A DNA stretch of 39,823 nt from Lysobacteraceae bacterium (GCA_018333835.1 JAGXSL010000172.1:1-39823); one strand, 5' to 3'. Numbered from the stretch's first letter, positions 13,185 through 22,458 are shown. The notes: a model not told the origin generated them from the letters alone. Made by a program: numbers and translations.

Positions 13185-16100
13185 TCAGCCGGGCAGCACC
13201 GCCGGGCCGAGCCCGGCCCGCAGGCGGGCGCGCTGGAAGGCCGCGGCACCCCACAGCCCGAGGTCGTCGAGCAGGCTGTAGATGGTCGGCAGGAACAGCA
13301 GGCTGACCACGGTGGAGAACGCCAGGCCGCCGACGATGGCCCGCGCCATCGGGTAGTAGGCCGGGCCCTCGCCGCCGATCTGGGCGCCGCCGACGGCCAG
13401 CGGCAGCATGCCGAGGATGGTGGTGCCCATGGTCATCAGGATCGGCCGCAGGCGCTCGCCGCTGCCCTCGACCAGGGCGTCGATCCGGCGTTTCCCGGCG
13501 CGCCGCAGGTTGTTGATGTGCTCGACCATGACGATGCCGTTGTTCACCACCACGCCCATCAGCACGAGGATGCCGATCGCCGACATGATGGTGAAGGTGG
13601 TGCCGGTCAGCACGAAGAACCAGAACACGCCGAAGGCCGAGAACAGCACGCTGCTCATGATCGCGAGCGGGTGCAGCAGCGACTCGAACAACGCCGCCAT
13701 GACGATGAAGATCATGATCAGCGCGATCAGGGTGTTGAAGGCCATCTGCGCGCCGGCCTGGTCGTTGCGCTGGAAGTCGCCGCCCCAGCGGTAGCCGTAG
13801 CCGGGCGGGAAGTCCACTTGCGAGAGCACGGCGTCGATGGCGCGGCGCGCGTCCTCGCTGGTCTTGCCTTCGGCGCGGTTGGCGGCGATGGCGAGCGCGG
13901 TACGGCGGTTCTCGCGCTGGATCTGGCTGGCACCGCGCACCACCGCGACGTCCACCACCGAGGTCAGCGGCACCCGGCTGCCGTCGGGCCGGGTCAGGTG
14001 CAGGGTGCCGAGGTTCTCGACGCGGAACTGCTGCGCGCCGTCGAAGCGCACCCACACCGGGATTTCGTCGCCGTCGCGGCGGAACTCGCGCAACGGCGTG
14101 CCGCGCAGGGCGATCCCGAGGTACTGCGCCACCTCCTCGGCGGAGAAGCCGTAGGCCGCCGCGCGCTCGCGGTCGACGCTGACCCGCACTTCGCCGACCT
14201 CGTCGCCGGTGTCGATGCGGACGTCGCGCAGCTCCGGGCGCTGCGCCAGCAGGGGCAGGACGGCCGCGGCGATGGCCTGCAACTCGGTGCTGGAATCGCC
14301 GGTCAGCGACACCCGCACGCCTTGGCCCCGGCCGCCACCGCCACCGCCGGGGCCGCCCGTGCCCTCGATGCCGATCTCGGCCAACGCCGAGCGCGGCAGT
14401 GCCTCGCGCAGCCGCTCGCGGATCGCCGCGGTGTCCTCCAGCCCGGCGCCGGTGGAGCGCAAAGTGAGGTCGATGCCGCCCCAGCCGCGCTCGCTGTAGA
14501 CGACGTAGATCTGCTCGATCTGGAACTCGTCGCGGCGCTGGTCGAGGAAGCGCTCGACCCGCAGCATCTCGTCGCGCATCTGCTCGATGCTGTAGGAGCC
14601 GCGCCAGTCGAAATAGATGTCGATCTCGCGGCCCTCGTCCTCCTGGAACATGTCGACCTTCATCATCCCGGTGGCGGCCGGCAGCACGCCGAGGACGACC
14701 ACCAGCAGGATGCCGGCCACCGACCAGCCGCGGTGCTCCAGAGTCCAGCGCAGCAGGTCGGCGTAGCGCGTCGACAGCCAGGGCACGAGGCCGCGCCGGT
14801 GGCCGATGCCGGACGGCGCCGGGATGCGGGCGGCGATCATCGGGATCAGGCTGACCGCCACCAGCCACGAGGAAAGCAGGGCGATGGTGATGGTCAGCGC
14901 CACCTGGCCGAGGAAGATCGAGATCTGGTTGACCTCGCCGAACAGGTTGGGCACGAACACGATGATGCTGGTGAGAGTGCCGGCGCTGATGGCGAGCTGC
15001 ACGCTGCGGGTGCCCTCGATGGCGCAGCGCACCGGGTCGTCGGGGTACTTGGCGCGGTACTGGTGGATGCTCTCGACCACCACCACGGCGTTGTCGACCA
15101 GCATGCCGACCGCCAGCAGCAGGCCCATCAGGGTCAGTACGTTGAGCGTGACGCCATGGAAGTACATGACGCCGAGGGTCATCACCAGGCAGAGCGGGAT
15201 GGCCAGCGCCACCATCAGCGTGCTCGACCACTGGCGCAGGAAGTAGAACAGCACCAGCAGGGCGAACAGGCTGCCGACGATGCCGGCCTCCAGCAGCTCG
15301 GCCAGCGAGCTGCGCACGCTGTCGGCCTGGTCGTCGGCGACGAACCACTGGATGCCGCCGAGCTCCGGCAGGTCCTCGATGGCATCCATCTCGGCCAGCA
15401 CCGCGCGCGACATCTCGACCAGGTTGGCCTCCGCCTCGCGGTAAACGTCGACGCCGACCGCCGGGCGGCCGTCGAGCAGCCGACCCATCTCGGCGCGCTG
15501 CGGCTGGAAGCGCACCTCGGCGATGTCGGAGAGCCGCAGGCCGCGCTCGTCGAGGACCAGGTCGCGCAGCTCGTCGAGGCTGTGGATCTCGCCGACCGGT
15601 TGCACGCGGATCCGCCGCAGGCCGTCGTCGATGCTGCCGGCCGAGATCGAGAAGTTGACCGCCCGCAGCCGCATCGCCAGGTCGTTGAGGCTCAAGTTGT
15701 GGGCACCGAGCCGCATCGGGTCGATGGCGATCTCGACCTCCGGCTGCTCGACCCCGACGATGTCGACCCGCGCCACGCCGGGGATGCGTTCCATCCGGCG
15801 CTTGAAGTTGCGCTCGAGCATGGCGTACTCGTTGCGCAGGTCGCGCTCGCTGGTGAAGCGCAGCCGCAGCACCGGCTCGTCGGTGGTCGAGAACTTCATC
15901 ACGAAGTAGCGCTGGAAGTCGTCGGGCAGCTCCGGGCGGATGGCGTCGATCCGCTCCCGCGCCTCGTTGGCGGCGATCGAGACGTCGCGGCTCCAGTCGC
16001 TGAACTCGATGAACACGCCGCCGCCGTCGCCGCGCGACTGCGAGAACATGTTGGCGAGCCCGGGCAGGGTCGCCAGCGCTTCCTCGACCGGGCGCACCAG

Positions 16101-16286
16101 GGTGCGCTCCACTTCCTCCGGGGTGGCGCCCGGATAGGGCAGCTCGACGTACAGGAAGGGCGCGCTGATCGCCGGGAACTGCTCCAGCGGCAGGCGGAAG
16201 GCGGCGATGGCGCCGAGCACCATCAGCGAGACGTAGAACATGATCGCTGTCACCGGGCGGCGCAGGCTCCATTCGGCGAGGCTCAT
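13185..16286 (-). CDS. RND efflux permease, second subunit
   Basis: A 1033-residue inner-membrane RND pump (AcrB/MexB class) with the usual duplicated plan: a transmembrane segment after the N-terminus (AIMFYVSLMVLGAIAAF), a large periplasmic loop, six helices, a second loop and six more helices. In TM4 the proton-relay position reads VGMLVDNAVVVVES: D398 is kept, but the second Asp is N399. A glycine-rich stretch (GGPGGGGGGRGQG) lies in the second porter domain. A GGGGAGGG ribosome site precedes the ATG, which overlaps the stop of the first permease. Neither the substrate nor the outer-membrane channel can be told from the sequence. Confidence 0.92.
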   Translation of the reverse strand: MSLAEWSLRRPVTAIMFYVSLMVLGAIAAFRLPLEQFPAISAPFLYVELPYPGATPEEVERTLVRPVEEALATLPGLANMFSQSRGDGGGVFIEFSDWSRDVSIAANEARERIDAIRPELPDDFQRYFVMKFSTTDEPVLRLRFTSERDLRNEYAMLERNFKRRMERIPGVARVDIVGVEQPEVEIAIDPMRLGAHNLSLNDLAMRLRAVNFSISAGSIDDGLRRIRVQPVGEIHSLDELRDLVLDERGLRLSDIAEVRFQPQRAEMGRLLDGRPAVGVDVYREAEANLVEMSRAVLAEMDAIEDLPELGGIQWFVADDQADSVRSSLAELLEAGIVGSLFALLVLFYFLRQWSSTLMVALAIPLCLVMTLGVMYFHGVTLNVLTLMGLLLAVGMLVDNAVVVVESIHQYRAKYPDDPVRCAIEGTRSVQLAISAGTLTSIIVFVPNLFGEVNQISIFLGQVALTITIALLSSWLVAVSLIPMIAARIPAPSGIGHRRGLVPWLSTRYADLLRWTLEHRGWSVAGILLVVVLGVLPAATGMMKVDMFQEDEGREIDIYFDWRGSYSIEQMRDEMLRVERFLDQRRDEFQIEQIYVVYSERGWGGIDLTLRSTGAGLEDTAAIRERLREALPRSALAEIGIEGTGGPGGGGGGRGQGVRVSLTGDSSTELQAIAAAVLPLLAQRPELRDVRIDTGDEVGEVRVSVDRERAAAYGFSAEEVAQYLGIALRGTPLREFRRDGDEIPVWVRFDGAQQFRVENLGTLHLTRPDGSRVPLTSVVDVAVVRGASQIQRENRRTALAIAANRAEGKTSEDARRAIDAVLSQVDFPPGYGYRWGGDFQRNDQAGAQMAFNTLIALIMIFIVMAALFESLLHPLAIMSSVLFSAFGVFWFFVLTGTTFTIMSAIGILVLMGVVVNNGIVMVEHINNLRRAGKRRIDALVEGSGERLRPILMTMGTTILGMLPLAVGGAQIGGEGPAYYPMARAIVGGLAFSTVVSLLFLPTIYSLLDDLGLWGAAAFQRARLRAGLGPAVLPG

Positions 16287-19200
16287 GGCGCACCCTCCCC
16301 GAGCATCCGGCCGATCATGCCGATGCGGCGGTTGCGCTCGCCGTCGCGGGCCCAAGCCTCGTCGCCGCGGCGGTCGAGCAGGTCGTACACCACCGGGATC
16401 ACCACGAGGGTGAGCAGGGTGGAGACCAGCAGCCCGCCGATCACCGTCAGCGCCATCGGCGACTTGACCTCGGCGCCCTCGCCGCCGAGGAAGGCGAGCG
16501 GGGCGAAGGCGAACAGCGTGGTCAGCGTGGTCATGATGATCGGCCGCAGGCGGGTGGCCGCGCCCTCGAGCAGGGCGAGCCGCTTGGGCAAGCCGGACAA
16601 GCGCAGCTGGTTGACTTTGTCGACCAGCACGATGGCGTTCTTGACCACGATGCCGACCAGCAGGATCAGGCCGATGAACACCACCACCGAGACCGGCGCA
16701 TCGCTCAGGAACAGCGCCAGCACCGCGCCGACGATGGCGAGCGGGATGGTGAACAGGATGACGAAGGGATGCAGCAGCGACTCGAACTGCGAGGCCATCA
16801 CCAGGTAGACGAGGAAGATCGCCAGCGCGAAGGCGAACAGCAGGGATTGCAGGGAACGCGCCAGCTCCTCGCCCTGGCCGCCGAAGGCCAGCCGGACATC
16901 ACCCCCGAGCGGGTTCTCCGCGACCAGGCGCTCGACCTCGGCGATGGCGGTGCCGAGGTCGACGCCGCGCAGGTTGGCCGAGAGGATCGCCGCACGGGTC
17001 TGGTCGACGCGGTGGATCTCGCCCGGGCCGATGGCCTCGCGCACCTCGGCCACCGCCGAGAGCGGCACCGGGCGCTCGCTGCGCGGGTTGACGATGAGGT
17101 TGCGGATCTCCGCCACCGAGGCGCGGTCCTGCTCCTGCGCCCGCACCCGCACGTCGATCTTGCGGTCGCGGAGGCTGTAGCGGGTCGCGACCTCGCCACG
17201 CACCTTGCGCACCACCTCGTCGGCGATCTGGCGGGTGGTCAGGCCGAGGGCTGCGGCGCGCTCCTGGTCGAAGATGATCTGGATCTCCGGGAACCCTTCC
17301 TGGACGCTGGAGCGCACGTCGGCGAACATCGGCGAGGCCACCATCAAATCCTGCAGGCGGCGGGCGGCGCGCTCGATGGCGGCGAAATCGCTGCCGCGCA
17401 GCTCGATCTCCAGCGGGGTCGAGAGGGCGACCAGCTCCGGGCGGCTGAACTTGACCTCGACGTCCGGGTACTGCGCCATCAGGGCGCGCAGGTCCTCGGT
17501 GATCGCCGCCTCGGTGGCGCGGGTGTAGCCCTGCCCGAGCACGATGGCGACGCGCGCGATGTTCTCACCGGCCTCGGTCGGGTTGGCGTCGAGCCGGGTG
17601 CCGATGCCGCTGACCCCGAACAAGGCCTGGATCCGCGGGTCGTCCTCGAAGCGGCCCTGCACCGCCGCGACCAGGCGGTCGGTGTCGGCGAGCTGGGTGC
17701 CCGCCGGCAGCGCCGCGGTCATCTCGAAGCGGTCCTGCGCGAGTTGCGGGATCAGGTCGGTGCCGAGCGTGCTGGCCAGGCCCAGCGCGAGCACGAAGGC
17801 GGTGCCGGCGCTGCCCAGCACCAGCGCGGGGCGGTCGAGCGCACCGGGCAGGATGCGCTCGCGGTAGGCCGTGGCCAGCCGCTCGTAGGGCCGCAGCAGG
17901 AACTCGCCGAGCGCGGCGACCCGCGGCAGCACCTGCCCGACGAACCCCCGCCAAGCCAGCAGGGCGAGGCGCAGGCTGCCGGCGACCAGCAGCGAGGCGA
18001 GCGCGAACAGGGCGATGAAGGGTGCCGCCAGCACGGCCGCCGTCCAGCCCAGGGCCTCGCCCGGACGGCCGCCAAGGCGTTCGCGCACGGCCCGCAAGGG
18101 GGCACCGAACAGGGCGCCCCTGCCGCTGGAGCGGGTCGCCAGCGGCACCTCGCCGGGTTCGCGCTCGACCAGGAAGCCCATCGGCGCGGTCGCCTTCAGC
18201 GAGGCCAGCATCGGGATCAGGGTGAGCGCGACCACCATCGAGATCAGCAGGGCGATCGACACCGTCAGCGCCTGGTCCTGGAAGAGCTGCCCGGCGATGC
18301 CCTCCACGAACACCAGCGGCAGGAACACCGCCACCGTGGTCAGGGTGGTGGCCACCACCGGCATGCCGACCTCGCGGGTGCCGGCCAGCGCCGCCTCCAG
18401 CACGCCGAGGCCGCGCTCCCGGGCCTTGGCGATGCTTTCCAGCACCACGATCGAATCGTCCACCACCATGCCGGTGGCGAGCGCCAGCCCGGCGAGCGAC
18501 ATCACGTTCAGGGACAACCCGAGCTGGCCCATGAAGAAGAAGGTGGCGATGATCGAGATCGGCAGCGAGAGCGAGATGACGAAGGTGCTCCAGCCGTCGC
18601 GCAGGAAGAAGAAGATGATCAGGATCGCGAACAGGCCGCCGAGCACCGCCTCGACCTGGACCTGGCCGAGTGCCGCGCGGATGAACACCGACTGGTCCTC
18701 GATGGTGCGCAGGCGGAAGCCGTCGATGCGGTACTCGCCCTCGACGCGCGGTTCCGCCGCGGCCGCATGCCGCTCGCCGGGCCGGGTCGGGCTGGCCTCC
18801 GCCTCCATCCGCCGCAAGGCCTCGTGGACCGCGGCGGCCACCGCCACGGTGTTGGCGTCGCCCTCGCGGTAGATGGCGATCTCCACCGCCTCGGCGGCGC
18901 CGATGCGGATGATCGCCTCGCGCTCGCGGTGGCCCTGCGCCACGGTGGCGACGTCGCGAAGACGGACCGGCACCCCGTCGACGTGGCCGACCAGCATGTC
19001 GCGGATCTGCTCCAGGCTGGCGAACTGGTTGACCGTGCGCACGAGGTAGCGCTGGCTGCCTTCTTCGATGCGGCCGCCGGAAACGTTGACGTTCTCCTCC
19101 TGCAGCCGCTGCACCACCTGCCGGATGTCGAGGTTGAGCCGCGCCAGCGCCTGCTGGTCGATGAGCACCTGCACCTCGTCCTCCAGGCCGCCGCCGACCC

Positions 19201-19732
19201 GCACCGCCGCAACACCCTCGACCGGCTCCAACCGGCGCTGCAGGGTCTCCTCGGCGTAGGTCCGCAGGGCCATCAGCTCCTCCGGCGTGGCCGCCGGGCC
19301 GGAAGCGGCCAGCGCCAGCCGCAGGATCGGCTCGGTGCCGGGGTTGAAGCGCAGCAGCAGCGGCGGCTCGGCCTCCAGCGGCAGCTGCAGCAGCTCCAGC
19401 TTGTCGCGCACCTCCAGGCTGGCCTGGTCCATGTCGGTGCCCCAAGCGAACTCCAGCACCACGTCGCTCTGGCCGGTGCGGGAGATCGAACGGATGCGGC
19501 GCAGGTCCTGCACCACGCCGACCGCCTGCTCGACCGGCTCGGAAACCAGCGCCTCGATCTCGGCCGGCGCCGCGCCGGTGTATTCGGTGCGGACGGTCAG
19601 GGTCGGGTAGCTCAGGTCGGGCAGCAGGTTGACCTGCAGGTCGCGCAGGGCGATCAGGCCGAACAGCACCAGGGTCAGGGCCGCCATGGCGATGGTGACG
19701 CGGCGGCGGATGGCGGTCTCGATCAGTCCCAT
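16283..19732 (-). CDS. RND efflux permease, first subunit, with enlarged central loop
   Basis: An 1149-residue RND transporter, about 100 residues longer than AcrB. TM4 carries the full proton-relay pair in TGMVVDDSIVVLES (D425, D426). The extra length lies between the two transmembrane halves (residues about 515-617). It contains a hydrophobic stretch, GWTAAVLAAPFIALFALASL, that could be one or two further membrane passes. It follows the adaptor gene by 18 bp and overlaps the second permease by ATGA. Two different permeases with one adaptor recall the MdtBC arrangement, where the pump is a heterotrimer; that analogy is inference. Confidence 0.92.
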   Translation of the reverse strand: MGLIETAIRRRVTIAMAALTLVLFGLIALRDLQVNLLPDLSYPTLTVRTEYTGAAPAEIEALVSEPVEQAVGVVQDLRRIRSISRTGQSDVVLEFAWGTDMDQASLEVRDKLELLQLPLEAEPPLLLRFNPGTEPILRLALAASGPAATPEELMALRTYAEETLQRRLEPVEGVAAVRVGGGLEDEVQVLIDQQALARLNLDIRQVVQRLQEENVNVSGGRIEEGSQRYLVRTVNQFASLEQIRDMLVGHVDGVPVRLRDVATVAQGHREREAIIRIGAAEAVEIAIYREGDANTVAVAAAVHEALRRMEAEASPTRPGERHAAAAEPRVEGEYRIDGFRLRTIEDQSVFIRAALGQVQVEAVLGGLFAILIIFFFLRDGWSTFVISLSLPISIIATFFFMGQLGLSLNVMSLAGLALATGMVVDDSIVVLESIAKARERGLGVLEAALAGTREVGMPVVATTLTTVAVFLPLVFVEGIAGQLFQDQALTVSIALLISMVVALTLIPMLASLKATAPMGFLVEREPGEVPLATRSSGRGALFGAPLRAVRERLGGRPGEALGWTAAVLAAPFIALFALASLLVAGSLRLALLAWRGFVGQVLPRVAALGEFLLRPYERLATAYRERILPGALDRPALVLGSAGTAFVLALGLASTLGTDLIPQLAQDRFEMTAALPAGTQLADTDRLVAAVQGRFEDDPRIQALFGVSGIGTRLDANPTEAGENIARVAIVLGQGYTRATEAAITEDLRALMAQYPDVEVKFSRPELVALSTPLEIELRGSDFAAIERAARRLQDLMVASPMFADVRSSVQEGFPEIQIIFDQERAAALGLTTRQIADEVVRKVRGEVATRYSLRDRKIDVRVRAQEQDRASVAEIRNLIVNPRSERPVPLSAVAEVREAIGPGEIHRVDQTRAAILSANLRGVDLGTAIAEVERLVAENPLGGDVRLAFGGQGEELARSLQSLLFAFALAIFLVYLVMASQFESLLHPFVILFTIPLAIVGAVLALFLSDAPVSVVVFIGLILLVGIVVKNAIVLVDKVNQLRLSGLPKRLALLEGAATRLRPIIMTTLTTLFAFAPLAFLGGEGAEVKSPMALTVIGGLLVSTLLTLVVIPVVYDLLDRRGDEAWARDGERNRRIGMIGRMLGEGAP

Positions 19733-19750
19733 GGTCGCGGCCCGTCGTGC

Positions 19751-20899
19751 TCAGCCGGCCGCCACGGCGGCAGCCGGTACCGGCTCCGCGGGGGCTTCGA
19801 CCGGGGCGGGATCGAGCACTTCCACGGCCACGCCATCGCGCACCGCGATGCGGCCGGCGGTGATCACCCGGTCGCCCTCGGCCAGCCCCTCGACGATCTC
19901 GGCATAGCTGCCATTGACATGCCCCAGCCGCACCACCCGGCGCACCGCCTTGCCGTCCTCGACCAGGAACACCGAGGCCTCGCCGCTGGCCTCGACCACC
20001 GCCGCTCGCGGCACGGTCAGGGCCGCCTCGCGCTCGTCGTAGACGATCTGCAGCCGCCCGAACATGCCGGGCTTCAGGCCCTGGTCGCCCTCGAACACGC
20101 CGACCACGCGGAAGGTGCCGCTGGCGGCATCCACCACCGGGCTGATGCGGTCGACCACGCCGGTGAACACCTGCCCGCGCAGGGCATCGACCACCATGCG
20201 GATCGGCAGGCCCGGCACCATCGTCGCCATCTCGCGCTCGGGCACGTTGAGCACCGCCTCCAGCCGGGAGGTGTCGACGATGCGGTAGAGCGGCGTGTTG
20301 AGGTTGATCAGGTTGCCCGGCTTGGCCATGCGCTCGGCCACCACCCCGCCGATCGGCGCGGTGATGGTGGTGTGGCTGAGCTCCAGCCGGGCCAGTTCCC
20401 AGGCCGCCTTGGCCGCCTCGTACTCGAAGCGGAGCTGGTCGTGCGCCTCGGCGCTGACCAGCTGCCGCCCGAACAACTCGCGGGAGCGCTCGAAGTTGTT
20501 CTTGGCGCGGCGCATGGTGGCCTCGGCGCGGGCGGCTTCCAGCCGTGGCCGCTCGGGATCGAGCTGGGCCAGCACCTGCCCGGCGCGCACGCGGTCGCCC
20601 TCCTCGACCAGCACGCGCAGCAGCACGCCGCTGGTCTTGGCGACCACCTGGGCATCGGCCGGCACCTCGAGGTTGGCGGTTCCGGCGTAGCTGGCGGCGA
20701 TCCGCCGCTGCACCACCGGCGCCACCTCGACCGGAAGCGGCCGCTCGCGCTCCGCTCCCGCGCGCCCGCTGGCCGCGGCGGCCTCGCCGGCCGCGCCGCC
20801 CTCCCCCGGGCCATCGCCACCGCGGCAGCCCGCGAGGCCGAAGGCGGCCAGCAGGGCCAGGGCCAAGGCGAATCGGAAGGGTCGGTCGGGGATGTGCAT
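19751..20899 (-). CDS. RND periplasmic adaptor (membrane fusion) lipoprotein
   Basis: A 382-residue HlyD/AcrA-type adaptor. The N-terminus is a lipoprotein signal with lipobox LAGC (Cys25), so it should be lipid-anchored at the inner membrane. The plan is a lipoyl half (ADAQVVAKTSGVLLRVLVEEGDRV), a coiled-coil hairpin (RLEAARAEATMRRAKNNFERSRELF...), the second lipoyl half (TTITAPIGGVVAERM), a beta-barrel and a membrane-proximal domain. The ATG at 20899 places the signal peptide at the terminus; an upstream in-frame start at 20968 would bury it. It heads the adaptor-permease-permease operon. No TolC-like gene follows, so an outer-membrane channel encoded elsewhere must serve it. Confidence 0.92.
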   Translation of the reverse strand: MHIPDRPFRFALALALLAAFGLAGCRGGDGPGEGGAAGEAAAASGRAGAERERPLPVEVAPVVQRRIAASYAGTANLEVPADAQVVAKTSGVLLRVLVEEGDRVRAGQVLAQLDPERPRLEAARAEATMRRAKNNFERSRELFGRQLVSAEAHDQLRFEYEAAKAAWELARLELSHTTITAPIGGVVAERMAKPGNLINLNTPLYRIVDTSRLEAVLNVPEREMATMVPGLPIRMVVDALRGQVFTGVVDRISPVVDAASGTFRVVGVFEGDQGLKPGMFGRLQIVYDEREAALTVPRAAVVEASGEASVFLVEDGKAVRRVVRLGHVNGSYAEIVEGLAEGDRVITAGRIAVRDGVAVEVLDPAPVEAPAEPVPAAAVAAG

Positions 20900-21031
20900 G
20901 GGCGGCTCGCGAAGGTGTGCTGGTCGGGTAAAACAGTACGGGCGCGGTGTTGCAGGCGCATATGCCAAGAGTCAGCATGACCTTCACCCCGATCCGGCCG
21001 CGCCCCCTGTGCGACCCCGTCACGCGCCGTC

Positions 21032-21037
21032 TATACT
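21032..21037 (+). promoter_or_regulatory. Putative -10 element for the cytochrome genes
   Basis: TATACT (21032-21037) matches the -10 consensus at five of six positions and is followed by a GCG-rich discriminator. Transcription would start about 30 nt before the chosen ATG. No convincing -35 box is seen at 16-18 bp upstream. Confidence 0.45.
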
Positions 21038-21073
21038 GCGATGCGTTTTCCGCCACTCCCCGGATTCTTCCCG

Positions 21074-21439
21074 ATGCGTCGATTCCTGCCCGCCCTCTGC
21101 GGCACCGCGCTCGTCCTCGCGATGGCCCCCGGCCTCGCGGCCGGCAGCACCGCCGGTGCCAGCACCGGCAACATCGAGAACGGCCAGCTGCTCGCCTTCA
21201 CCTGCGCCGGCTGCCACGGCATCGAAGAGTTCCGCAACGCCTACCCCAACTTCCGCGTGCCGAAGATCGCCGGGCAGAACGAGACCTACCTCGTCAACGC
21301 GCTCAAGGCCTACCGCAGCGGCGACCGCAGCCACCCGACCATGGTCGCGCAGGCTTCGAGCTTCTCCGAGCAGGACATCGCCGACCTCGCCGCCTACTTC
21401 GCCTCGCGGAAGCCCCAGCAGCAGGATCGCCGTCCATGA
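21074..21439 (+). CDS. Class I c-type cytochrome (single heme), first of a pair
   Basis: A 121-residue protein with a Sec signal (MRRFLPALCGTALVLAMAPGLAAG) and one heme-binding site, CAGCH (C44, C47, H48). The likely axial Met is in HPTMVAQA, and the closing helix is SEQDIADLAAYFAS. The order NG-Q-L-L-A-CxxCH, KIAGQNETYLVNALKAYRSGDR and the last helix are those of one half of a cytochrome c4. It carries electrons in the periplasm. ATG 21074 is preferred to an in-frame ATG at 21041, because it places the positively charged MRR at the signal start. It overlaps the second cytochrome gene (ATGA). Confidence 0.9.
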   Translation: MRRFLPALCGTALVLAMAPGLAAGSTAGASTGNIENGQLLAFTCAGCHGIEEFRNAYPNFRVPKIAGQNETYLVNALKAYRSGDRSHPTMVAQASSFSEQDIADLAAYFASRKPQQQDRRP

Positions 21440-21825
21440 AGTCCACCGCCCTGATCGCCCTCGCCGCCCTGCTCGCCACCGGCAGCGTCGCCGCCGTCGG
21501 CGGCCCGCCCGGCAACCCGGCGCTCGGCAAGCAACGCTTCGAGGCCACGCCGCCGGGCGGCCAGTCCTGCGCCAGCTGCCACCTCGAGTCCGGTGCCGGC
21601 GCGATCGACGACAGCACGCCCCTGCTCGCCGGCCAGCACGCCGACTACCTCGCCATGACCCTGCGGCAATACCGCTCCGGCGAGCGCGTCAACGTGCTGA
21701 TGAACGCGCAGGTCGCGCCGGACGGCACCAACCCGCTGACCGATGCCGACATCGAGAACATCAGCGCCTACCTCGCCGCCCAGCGCTCGACCCTGCACAC
21801 CTACCAGCCGCCGCGGCGGCGTTGA
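21436..21825 (+). CDS. Class I c-type cytochrome (single heme), second of a pair
   Basis: A 129-residue exported protein with a signal peptide (MKSTALIALAALLATGSVAA) and a heme site CASCH (C45, C48, H49). LLAGQHADYLAMTLRQYRSGER closely parallels the first cytochrome. The probable axial Met is in NVLMNAQV, and the final helix is DIENISAYLAAQ. Together the two proteins correspond to the two halves of diheme cytochrome c4, but each has its own signal peptide. A terminal-oxidase or nitrite-respiration partner is not visible. A GGCGGC/GCCGCC hairpin spans the stop codon. Confidence 0.9.
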   Translation: MKSTALIALAALLATGSVAAVGGPPGNPALGKQRFEATPPGGQSCASCHLESGAGAIDDSTPLLAGQHADYLAMTLRQYRSGERVNVLMNAQVAPDGTNPLTDADIENISAYLAAQRSTLHTYQPPRRR

Positions 21826-21831
21826 GCCGCC
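21815..21831. terminator. Stem-loop at the cytochrome / nfuA convergent junction
   Basis: GGCGGC (21815-21820) pairs with GCCGCC (21826-21831) around GTTGA, which includes the cytochrome stop codon. It has no T-tract. It may serve as a weak bidirectional terminator between the convergent genes, which are separated by 36 bp. Confidence 0.3.
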
Positions 21832-21861
21832 ACACCGCCCGGGCGCCCGAGTGACCTGCCT

Positions 21862-22446
21862 TCAGCGGGCGATGTAGGGCGCCTCGCCGCTGCTGTGGTC
21901 GGTGGCGTCGCGCACCGCGGTGATGCCGGGCACCTTGGCCATCAGGGTCTTCTCGATCCCCTGCTTCAGCGTGACGTCGACCATGCCGCAGCCGTGGCAG
22001 CCGCCGCCGAAGCGCAGCAGCACGACGCCGTCGGCGCTCACTTCCTCCAGGCGCACATGGCCCTTGTGGGCGGCGAGCTGCGGGTTGATCTCGCTGTCGA
22101 GCAACCAGCGCACCTGCTCCGGGATCGACGCGCCTTCCTTCGGCGCGACACCCTTGATCTTCGGTGCGCGGATGTTGAGTTCGCCGCCGGTGGCGTTGCT
22201 GCGGTAGTCGATCTCGGCGCCGTCGAGCCAGCCGGCGCTGTCACCGTCGACGAACAGGGTGAAGCCCTCGCAGTCGATCGCCCACTCCTTGCCGTCGAGG
22301 TCGCCCTGCTCGGCGAACTCGAGGCGCACATCGGCCTTCGGCGTGCCGGCGTGCAGGGCGGAGAGGCGGATGCCGACGGCATCGCCACCCTGCGTTTCGA
22401 GCAGGCGGCGGAAGTGGGACTGGGCGGATTCGGTGATCTGGATCAT
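21862..22446 (-). CDS. nfuA: Fe-S biogenesis scaffold/carrier NfuA
   Basis: A 194-residue protein with two domains. An N-terminal A-type-like domain ([17 protein letters not shown]..., about 1-95) lacks the family's three cluster cysteines. The C-terminal Nfu domain has [20 protein letters not shown] with C150 and C153, which bind a 4Fe-4S cluster shared across a dimer. This is the standard NfuA layout of gammaproteobacteria and close to the E. coli length. It delivers clusters to target enzymes, especially under oxidative or iron stress. No ribosome site is visible, and a TAGAAT -10 lies only 6 bp upstream of the ATG, which suggests a leaderless mRNA. Confidence 0.96.
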   Translation of the reverse strand: MIQITESAQSHFRRLLETQGGDAVGIRLSALHAGTPKADVRLEFAEQGDLDGKEWAIDCEGFTLFVDGDSAGWLDGAEIDYRSNATGGELNIRAPKIKGVAPKEGASIPEQVRWLLDSEINPQLAAHKGHVRLEEVSADGVVLLRFGGGCHGCGMVDVTLKQGIEKTLMAKVPGITAVRDATDHSSGEAPYIAR

Positions 22447-22451
22447 GCGGG

Positions 22452-22458
22452 TATTCTA
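22452..22458. promoter_or_regulatory. Overlapping bidirectional -10 of nfuA and the pterin dehydratase gene
   Basis: TATTCT on the plus strand (22452-22457) and TAGAAT on the minus strand (22453-22458) share the same bases in the 36-bp gap between the two start codons. The plus-strand start would give the dehydratase gene a leader of about 19 nt that includes GGAG. The minus-strand start would fall on the nfuA ATG. No clear -35 box is seen for either direction. Confidence 0.5.

Noticed and set aside
18122-18190. A frameshift or sequencing error as the cause of the long RND loop
   Set aside because: The frame is continuous, codon use is unchanged, and both flanking halves align with RND motifs in the same frame.
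20955-20970. GCATATGC palindrome between the adaptor gene and the cytochrome genes as a regulator operator
   Set aside because: The 8-bp symmetry does not extend into the flanks, there is no second copy and no linked regulator gene. The support is too weak.
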